Shown here in pieces: positions 58,922 to 64,000 of a stretch of 64,000 nucleotides of DNA. Numbering within the stretch: the stretch's first letter is position 1; each line of letters begins with the position of its first letter. The stretch lies in contig AP022133.1 in assembly GCA_014169315.1 (NCBI GenBank), forward strand, positions 4,216,001 to 4,280,000, written 5' to 3'. This DNA is from Enterobacter cloacae (GTDB taxonomy: Bacteria; Pseudomonadota; Gammaproteobacteria; Enterobacterales; Enterobacteriaceae). A program made the position numbers and the translations under genes. A model generated the notes under the pieces. That model was given only the letters and a program-made list of their open reading frames with translations. It had not been told where the DNA came from and searched no databases.

Positions 58922-59305
58922 ATGAAACTGACTATCGTTCGTCTGGTGACCTTTAGCGACCAGGATCATATCGACCTGGGCAAAATCTGGCCGGAATATT
59001 CCCCTTCTTCGCTGACCGTCGACGAGACTCATCGCATTTATGCCGCGCGTTTTAACGAGCGTCTGCTGGCGGCTGTGCGCGTCACACTGAGCGGTACGGA
59101 AGGGGCGCTGGACTCACTTCGCGTGCGTGACGTAACCCGCCGTCGCGGTGTAGGGCAGTATCTGGTTGAAGAGGTTATCCGCGAAAACCCGAGTGTGACC
59201 TCCTGGTGGATGGCCGACGTGGGCGTGGAAGACCGCAGCGTGATGGCGGCATTTATGCAGGCATTAGGGTTTACGGCGCAGGCAAATGGGTGGGAGAAGC
59301 GCTAG
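58922..59305 (+). CDS. panM: PanM (PanZ), PanD maturation factor
   Basis: 127-aa GNAT-fold protein that binds acetyl-CoA and promotes self-cleavage of pro-PanD to its pyruvoyl form, for beta-alanine and CoA synthesis. The acetyl-CoA loop is in SLRVRDVTRRRGVGQYLVEEV (RRRGVG). Length and order between livK and livJ equal E. coli. It reads against livJ; a bidirectional terminator separates them. Confidence 0.94.
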   Translation: MKLTIVRLVTFSDQDHIDLGKIWPEYSPSSLTVDETHRIYAARFNERLLAAVRVTLSGTEGALDSLRVRDVTRRRGVGQYLVEEVIRENPSVTSWWMADVGVEDRSVMAAFMQALGFTAQANGWEKR

Positions 59306-59328
59306 TTTTGTTCTGTGCGGCCTGATGT

Positions 59329-59411
59329 GTGCGGCCTGATGCCCTCACCCCGGCCCTCTCCCACAGGGAGAGGGAGAAAACATTAAAAAAGGCAACTTAC
59401 GTTGCCTTTTT
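59329..59411 (-). repeat. REP plus terminator module between panM and livJ
   Basis: GTGCGGCCTGAT occurs twice in a row just before and at the edge (from 59315), then the REP palindrome CCCTCTCCC / GGGAGAGGG, then GAGAAAACATT and the stem AAAAAGGCAAC / GTTGCCTTTTT (59386-59411). The stem is the same as in the livF array and serves both convergent genes. Confidence 0.88.
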
Positions 59412-59415
59412 GCGT

Positions 59416-60516
59416 TTATTTGGCGTCGGTCGCCGTACCGTTGGCATGCCAGTTAAACACGCCGAACTCAAAGCCCTTCAGGTCGCCCTTCGCATCCCAG
59501 GAAAGCGGGCCCATAACGGTATCTACGGAGTTCGCTTTCAGCCAGGTGGCAATCTTAGCCGGATCGGTTGACTGGTTCAGACCTGCCTGCAGGGTCTGCA
59601 GCGCAGCGTAAGTCGTCCACACGAACGCACCGCTTGGATCCTGTTTCTTCGCCTTGATGGCATCTACAATCGGTTTGTTCGCAGGTACCTGATCGTAGTT
59701 CTTTGGCTTGGTGACCAGCAGGCCTTCAGCAGATTCACCGGCAATGTTAGACAGCGACACGTTCGCCACACCTTCTGGCCCCATGAACTGGGTTTTCAGG
59801 CCCGCAGCACGCGCCTGACGCAGGATCTGACCCATCTCCGGGTGATAGCCGCCGTAGTAAACGAAATCGATATTCTCTTTCTTCAGACGCGCCACCAGGG
59901 TGGAGAAGTCTTTTTCACCGGCAGTAATACCGTCGAAGAACACCACGTCGGCATTCGCTTTCTTAAGGTTATCCTGCACTGAGCGCGCCAGGCCTTCACC
60001 GTATTGCTGTTTGTCGTGAACGATCGCAATGCGTTTCGGTTTCACTTTTTCAACAATGTATTTGGCGGCAGTTGGGCCCTGATCGGAGTCCAGGCCAGTG
60101 GTACGCAGAGTCAGCTTATAACCACGTGCGGTCAGCTCTGGTGCAGTTGCGGCCGGGGTGATCATCAAAATACCTTCGTCTTCGTAGATGTCAGACGCTG
60201 GCTGTGTAGAGGAGGAGCACAGGTGGCCGATAACGTATTTGATCCCGTCGTTCACCACTTTGTTCGCTACGGCTACCGCTTGTTTCGGATCACAGGCATC
60301 GTCATATTTTACGATCTGCAGTTTTTCGCCTTTGATTCCGCCCTTAGCATTAATGTCTGCAACAGCCTGTTCTGCGCCAGTAAACTCCTGGTCACCATAC
60401 TGAGCTACCGGACCGGACATCGCACCAACGACGGCGATTTTAATGTCTGCCTGCGCCATCGTACTGAATGCCAACGCGATACATCCTGCCAGTAACGCTT
60501 TACCCTTCATATTCAT
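59416..60516 (-). CDS. livJ: LivJ, Leu/Ile/Val-binding periplasmic protein
   Basis: 366- to 367-aa precursor. The signal peptide [23 protein letters not shown] precedes [19 protein letters not shown]. Paralogue of LivK with the same Cys pair; QYGD and sequence closeness to E. coli LivJ give the broader Leu/Ile/Val specificity. Two start codons are possible: 60516 (MNMKGK, GGGGA 8 bp upstream) and 60510 (MKGK, AGG 6 bp upstream). Transcribed on its own, using the LivHMGF channel. Confidence 0.95.
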   Translation of the reverse strand: MNMKGKALLAGCIALAFSTMAQADIKIAVVGAMSGPVAQYGDQEFTGAEQAVADINAKGGIKGEKLQIVKYDDACDPKQAVAVANKVVNDGIKYVIGHLCSSSTQPASDIYEDEGILMITPAATAPELTARGYKLTLRTTGLDSDQGPTAAKYIVEKVKPKRIAIVHDKQQYGEGLARSVQDNLKKANADVVFFDGITAGEKDFSTLVARLKKENIDFVYYGGYHPEMGQILRQARAAGLKTQFMGPEGVANVSLSNIAGESAEGLLVTKPKNYDQVPANKPIVDAIKAKKQDPSGAFVWTTYAALQTLQAGLNQSTDPAKIATWLKANSVDTVMGPLSWDAKGDLKGFEFGVFNWHANGTATDAK

Positions 60517-60713
60517 CCTGAGATTCCCCATTATTATGGTTATTACGATTGTTGTGATGTTGTTGCGTAGCGCTTTATTTCAGTTATAGGTATACCACTC
60601 GCGCTTTTTCAGCATACTCTGCTAAAACATACCCCATTTTTATGATTTTGGAATAGCTAATTTGAAATGAATATATGATAAGCCCGGCAGTCATTTCAGC
60701 CGGGCTTGTGGCT

Positions 60714-61979
60714 TTAACGTGTCAGCGACGCGGAAATAATATCCAGCGCTTTACGGAACTGCACTTCGGGGATGGTGAGCGGGTACAGGAAGCGGATGAC
60801 GTTGCCATACACGCCACAGCTCAGAAGCAGCAGACCTTCCTTCAGCGCACGCTCCTGCACCAGACGGGTGAATTCCGGTGACGGATGCCCGCTCTGCGGG
60901 TCGTTAAACTCTACCGCTACCATTGAACCTTGCGCGCGAATGTCGGCGATAAACGGACAGCCCGCTTTCGCTTTATTCAGCACCTCCACCAGATGGTGGC
61001 CGAGATGCGCCGCCCGCGTGCAGAGTTCCTCTTCTTCAATCACGTCCAGTACGGCGTGGGCCGCCGCAATCGCCAGCGGGTTACCCGCATAGGTGCCGCC
61101 CAGCCCGCCTGGTGCGGGTGCATCCATCACCTCTGCCCGGCCCGATACCGCAGAGAGCGGCATTCCACCCGCCAGGCTTTTCGCCATCGTGATCAAGTCA
61201 GCCTTCACGCAGTGATGTTCCATCGAGAAGAGCTTGCCGGTACGCGCGAAGCCGGTTTGTACTTCGTCAGCAATCAGCAAAATACCGTGGGTATCGCACA
61301 GGGCACGCAGTGCCTGCATGAAATCAGCAGGGGCGACGTTGAACCCCCCCTCACCCTGAACAGGCTCAAGGATAATGGCCGCCACCTGATCCGGGGCGAT
61401 GTCTGCTTTAAAGATACGCTCCAGGCTTTTCAGCGACTCCGCCGTACTGACGCCGTGCAGCGCATTCGGGTATTGCGCGTGGTAAACCGAGCCAGGGAAC
61501 GGGCCAAAGCCCAGCTTGTACGGCGCGACTTTCCCCGTCAGTGCCATTGTCATAAAAGTGCGGCCGTGGAAGCCACCGCCGAAAGTGATAAGACCGGGAC
61601 GTCGGGTATACGCGCGGGCAATTTTCACCGCGTTTTCGACGGCTTCTGCGCCCGTCGAGAAGAAGGCCGTTTTGGCCGGGCCGTCAATGGGCACACGTTC
61701 GTTAAGACGCTCGGCAAGGGCTACATAGCCTTCGTACGGCACAATCTGGTATGCCGTATGGGTAAATGCGTGGAGTTGTTTTTCGATAGCGGAGATAACT
61801 TTTGGATGCCGGTGCCCGGTATTCAGCACGGCGATCCCGGCGGCGAAATCAATGTACTCATTGCCTTCAACGTCCCACACCGTGGCATTTTCGGCTTTTT
61901 CGGCATAGAAGTTACACATCACCCCAATACCGCGCGGCGTCGCCTGCAAACGCCGGTCATTCAGTTCGTTATTTTTCAC
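60714..61979 (-). CDS. 4-aminobutyrate aminotransferase (GabT/PuuE type)
   Basis: 421-aa fold-type I, class III PLP aminotransferase. PLP motifs: STGAEAVENAVKIARAYT (phosphate), FGGGFHGRTFMT, LIADEVQTGFARTG (Asp pairing the pyridine N) and TMAKSLAGGMPLS (Schiff-base Lys). Closest in memory to PuuE (CNFYAEKAENATVWDVEGNEYIDFAAG). Predicted to move the amino group of GABA to 2-oxoglutarate. Start GTG 61979 with AGGGGGA upstream; the frame is open 30 codons further. K-12 lacks a gene here between livJ and rpoH. No other GABA or putrescine gene is nearby, so the true substrate is open. Confidence 0.88.
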   Translation of the reverse strand: MKNNELNDRRLQATPRGIGVMCNFYAEKAENATVWDVEGNEYIDFAAGIAVLNTGHRHPKVISAIEKQLHAFTHTAYQIVPYEGYVALAERLNERVPIDGPAKTAFFSTGAEAVENAVKIARAYTRRPGLITFGGGFHGRTFMTMALTGKVAPYKLGFGPFPGSVYHAQYPNALHGVSTAESLKSLERIFKADIAPDQVAAIILEPVQGEGGFNVAPADFMQALRALCDTHGILLIADEVQTGFARTGKLFSMEHHCVKADLITMAKSLAGGMPLSAVSGRAEVMDAPAPGGLGGTYAGNPLAIAAAHAVLDVIEEEELCTRAAHLGHHLVEVLNKAKAGCPFIADIRAQGSMVAVEFNDPQSGHPSPEFTRLVQERALKEGLLLLSCGVYGNVIRFLYPLTIPEVQFRKALDIISASLTR

Positions 61980-62058
61980 CCTGTCCCCCTGAGAAAGTTG
62001 CCTGCTTAGCGCATCTGTAAGTGTTTGCCAGGGGGGCGGAATTCGCCAGAGCGGGAGA

Positions 62059-62094
62059 TAAAAAAACAAAACCCCCGAATTTGCATTCGAGGGT
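62059..62094 (-). terminator. rpoH rho-independent terminator
   Basis: 10-bp stem ACCCCCGAAT / ATTCGAGGGT (one mismatch) with loop TTGC. TTTTGTTTTTTT follows on the minus strand, 21 bp after the rpoH stop. Confidence 0.92.
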
Positions 62095-62114
62095 CATCGG
62101 GGACTTCGCGGGAA

Positions 62115-62972
62115 TTACGCTTCGATAGCGGCGCGAAGTTTTTTCATGGCGTTCTTTTCAAGCTGACGCACACGTTCAGCGGACACGCCGTAGCGGTCAG
62201 CCAGTTCCTGCAGCGTGGACTTGTTGTCTTCGTCCAGCCAACGGGCACGGATAATATCCTGACTACGTTCGTCGAGGCCTTCCATCGCATAGCTCAGCTT
62301 GTTCGCGGCCTGATCTTCCCAGTTGTCCTCTTCAATGCCGTCGGCAAAGTTAGAGGTCTTATCCTGCAGATACAGAACCGGTGCCATCGGCTGGCTGTCA
62401 GAGGCATCATCGTCGGAAGACATGTCAAACGTCATGTCCTGCGCGGCCATACGGGATTCCATCTCACGCACGTCTTTGCTGGATACGCCCAGCTCGCGCG
62501 CCACCATTTCAACTTCATCCTGATTGAACCAGCCCAGACGCTGCTTGGTTTTACGCAGATTGAAGAACAGTTTGCGTTGCGCTTTTGTCGTGGCGACCTT
62601 CACGATACGCCAGTTACGCAGAACGTATTCGTGAATTTCAGCTTTGATCCAGTGTACGGCGAAGGAGACCAGTCGCACACCCACTTCCGGGTTAAAGCGA
62701 CGTACAGCCTTCATCAGACCGATGTTACCTTCCTGAATCAAGTCTGCCTGCGGCAGGCCGTAGCCCGCATAATTACGAGCAACGTGAACAACAAAGCGCA
62801 GGTGAGACAGGATCAGCTTCTTAGCTGATTCCAGGCAGCCCTGGTAATGCAGCTTTTCAGCAAGCTCCTTTTCTTCCTCGGCCGTTAACATCGGCCAGGT
62901 GTTCGCAGCCCGGATGTAAGACTCCAGGTTACCAACAGGGGCTAAAGCTAAAGTTTGCATTTCTTTGGTCAT
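62115..62972 (-). CDS. rpoH: RpoH, heat-shock sigma factor sigma-32
   Basis: 285-aa sigma-70-family factor. Region 2 ([50 protein letters not shown]), the RpoH box QRKLFFNLR between regions 2 and 3, and the region 4 HTH ([28 protein letters not shown]) are intact. AGAGGAATGA precedes ATG 62972. In E. coli, base pairing of the start region with downstream rpoH mRNA forms a thermometer; the conserved first codons here suggest the same. Sigma-E-type promoter upstream. Confidence 0.98.
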   Translation of the reverse strand: MTKEMQTLALAPVGNLESYIRAANTWPMLTAEEEKELAEKLHYQGCLESAKKLILSHLRFVVHVARNYAGYGLPQADLIQEGNIGLMKAVRRFNPEVGVRLVSFAVHWIKAEIHEYVLRNWRIVKVATTKAQRKLFFNLRKTKQRLGWFNQDEVEMVARELGVSSKDVREMESRMAAQDMTFDMSSDDDASDSQPMAPVLYLQDKTSNFADGIEEDNWEDQAANKLSYAMEGLDERSQDIIRARWLDEDNKSTLQELADRYGVSAERVRQLEKNAMKKLRAAIEA

Positions 62973-63070
62973 TCATTCCTCTCAATGTTTCTCTTCTGAC
63001 CCTGGTTATCCCCGTCAGGCAACAACCATGCCAAAGCGTTTGAGCAACGAGATTAGCATTCACTCTTTTA

Positions 63071-63098
63071 TCAGACAGTGATTTTATCCACAAGTTCC
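63071..63098 (-). promoter_or_regulatory. rpoH sigma-E promoter (P3-like) with DnaA box
   Basis: On the minus strand GGAACTT (63098-63092), 16 bp, TCTGA (63075-63071): the sigma-E promoter pattern and the same position as E. coli rpoH P3. A perfect DnaA box TTATCCACA overlaps at 63084-63092. It links rpoH to envelope and extreme-heat stress and possibly to replication state. The remaining sequence to 63226 is A/T-rich and holds no gene. Confidence 0.75.
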
Positions 63099-63226
63099 AG
63101 GTGCAACGGTGAATAAATTACGCACAAAATGTGACATGGAGATGATAATACGGGGAAGAGACAACAGGGACTCTTTCCCTGCAGAGCGAACACCTCGGTG
63201 CAGGGAAAGATTATATCACGCTTTTC

Positions 63227-64000
63227 TTAATCGGGAGTAAAGTGACGTAAATGTTGAACCGTCGCCAGCCATGCGGCCACCCAGCCGATCATCGAGCAGA
63301 CCAGCAGTAGCAACAGACACTCATCGAACCCTAAGCCACTGATATCAAACTTAGTTCCGAAAACCTGCGCCACTTCGGTGACGGCAGAGGAGAGCCGCAT
63401 CACCAAAATTTCTGACAATATTAATGAAAGAAATGCGCCGGAAAAACCGAGCAATGCGCCGCCGTAGAGGAATGGCCGGAGGATGAAACCATCCGTCGCA
63501 CCAATCAGTTTTTGCACGTTGATGGTATCACGGCGGGCGAAGATGCTCAGACGCACGCTGTTACCGATGACAAGGAATACCGCTGCCACCATCAGCACAC
63601 CAATCATCGCCGCCACACGCCCTACCAGCCCGGTCAGGGCAGAGAGACGCGCGAACCAGCTGTCATCCATACGCACTTCATCAATGCCTTTAATGCCGGT
63701 GATGCGGTCACGCAGGGTGTTGAGTGCATTCGTGCCCTGAAAATCAAGCTTCGGGATCACCACTGCCACGGCAGGCAGCGGGTTTTCTTCGAGCATGTCC
63801 AGCGCGCCACCAAACCCTGACCAGTTGCGGAACTCACCCAGCGCTTCATCACGCGAGAGATAGTTGACCTTCTCAACGCCCTGTTCGGCCTGGATCTGCC
63901 CGACCACCTGCGCCGCCGCGTTATCGTCGAGCGCTTTATCCAGATAGACCGTGATCTGCGGCGACGGATAATACTGTGACGCCGCCTGGTTGACGTTCTT
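63227..64000 (-). CDS. ftsX: FtsX, cell-division ABC-like permease (5' end outside window)
   Basis: Open on the minus strand from the window edge (first codons [20 protein letters not shown]) to TAA at 63227; 257 C-terminal residues of about 350 are visible. The large periplasmic loop ends near residue 120 of the visible part, and three membrane segments with the FtsX core ([75 protein letters not shown]) follow. With FtsE it activates amidases via EnvC at the septum. It precedes rpoH as in E. coli. Confidence 0.97.
   Translation of the reverse strand, partial: KNVNQAASQYYPSPQITVYLDKALDDNAAAQVVGQIQAEQGVEKVNYLSRDEALGEFRNWSGFGGALDMLEENPLPAVAVVIPKLDFQGTNALNTLRDRITGIKGIDEVRMDDSWFARLSALTGLVGRVAAMIGVLMVAAVFLVIGNSVRLSIFARRDTINVQKLIGATDGFILRPFLYGGALLGFSGAFLSLILSEILVMRLSSAVTEVAQVFGTKFDISGLGFDECLLLLLVCSMIGWVAAWLATVQHLRHFTPD

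Overview
The window is chromosomal DNA of an enterobacterium close to Escherichia coli. Gene order and protein similarity (recalled, not searched) point to the Enterobacter / E. cloacae-complex side of the family. Nearly every gene matches an E. coli K-12 counterpart over almost its full length. The order runs tex-feoABC-bioH/gntX-nfuA-gntT-malQP/malT-glpRGE/glpD-glgBXCAP-asd/yhgN-gntUKR-yhhWX-ryhB-yhhY-ggt-yhhA-ugpBAECQ-livKHMGF/panM/livJ-rpoH-ftsX, which is the K-12 block read backwards. Differences from K-12: rtcBAR is absent between malT and glpR, a YhcN-type periplasmic protein lies between feoC and bioH, and an extra GabT/PuuE-type aminotransferase lies between livJ and rpoH.

Layout. 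1-7.8 kb: end of tex, ferrous iron uptake (feoABC with FNR-like and Fur-like sites), biotin and Fe-S maintenance (bioH, gntX, nfuA) and the gluconate permease gntT with two GntR operators. 7.8-15.6 kb: maltodextrin breakdown (malQP) and its activator malT. 15.6-19.3 kb: glycerol-3-phosphate regulator glpR, rhomboid protease glpG, rhodanese glpE and dehydrogenase glpD with tandem GlpR operators. 19.9-29.3 kb: the complete glycogen operon glgBXCAP. 29.5-31.4 kb: asd and yhgN. 31.5-39.3 kb: an integrated element. 39.3-40.1 kb: a structured leader and an unknown gene. 40.1-47.7 kb: gntUKR, yhhW, yhhX, the Fur-controlled sRNA RyhB, yhhY and ggt. 47.8-53.1 kb: yhhA and the phosphate-controlled glycerol-3-phosphate importer. 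53.3-60.5 kb: the branched-chain amino-acid importer and panM. 60.7-64 kb: the aminotransferase, rpoH and part of ftsX.

The clearest accessory DNA is a 7.8-kb element bounded by a 13-bp direct repeat (31534-31546 and 39307-39319). It carries a P4-type tyrosine integrase, an AlpA-like regulator, a primase-polymerase/DUF3987 helicase-like replication protein, a run of small unrecognised genes (one with a terminase-small-subunit-like N-terminus) and an oppositely oriented lipoprotein. It also has paired GTGGGTT arm-type sites at both ends and a perfect 37-bp inverted repeat containing three ACCTGT units. This resembles a phage satellite (P4- or PICI-like) with no capsid genes. Just outside its right end is a leader with P4-immunity-RNA-like internal complementarity, followed by a 148-aa unknown protein.

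The intergenic DNA is also notable. REP-like palindromes are scattered through the window. Several are fused to a rho-independent terminator in a conserved composite 3'-end module, tandemly amplified to four 94-bp units in an ABAB pattern behind livF. A separate 335-bp element between glpD and glgP is built from a chain of hairpins and bounded by two related G-run hairpins.
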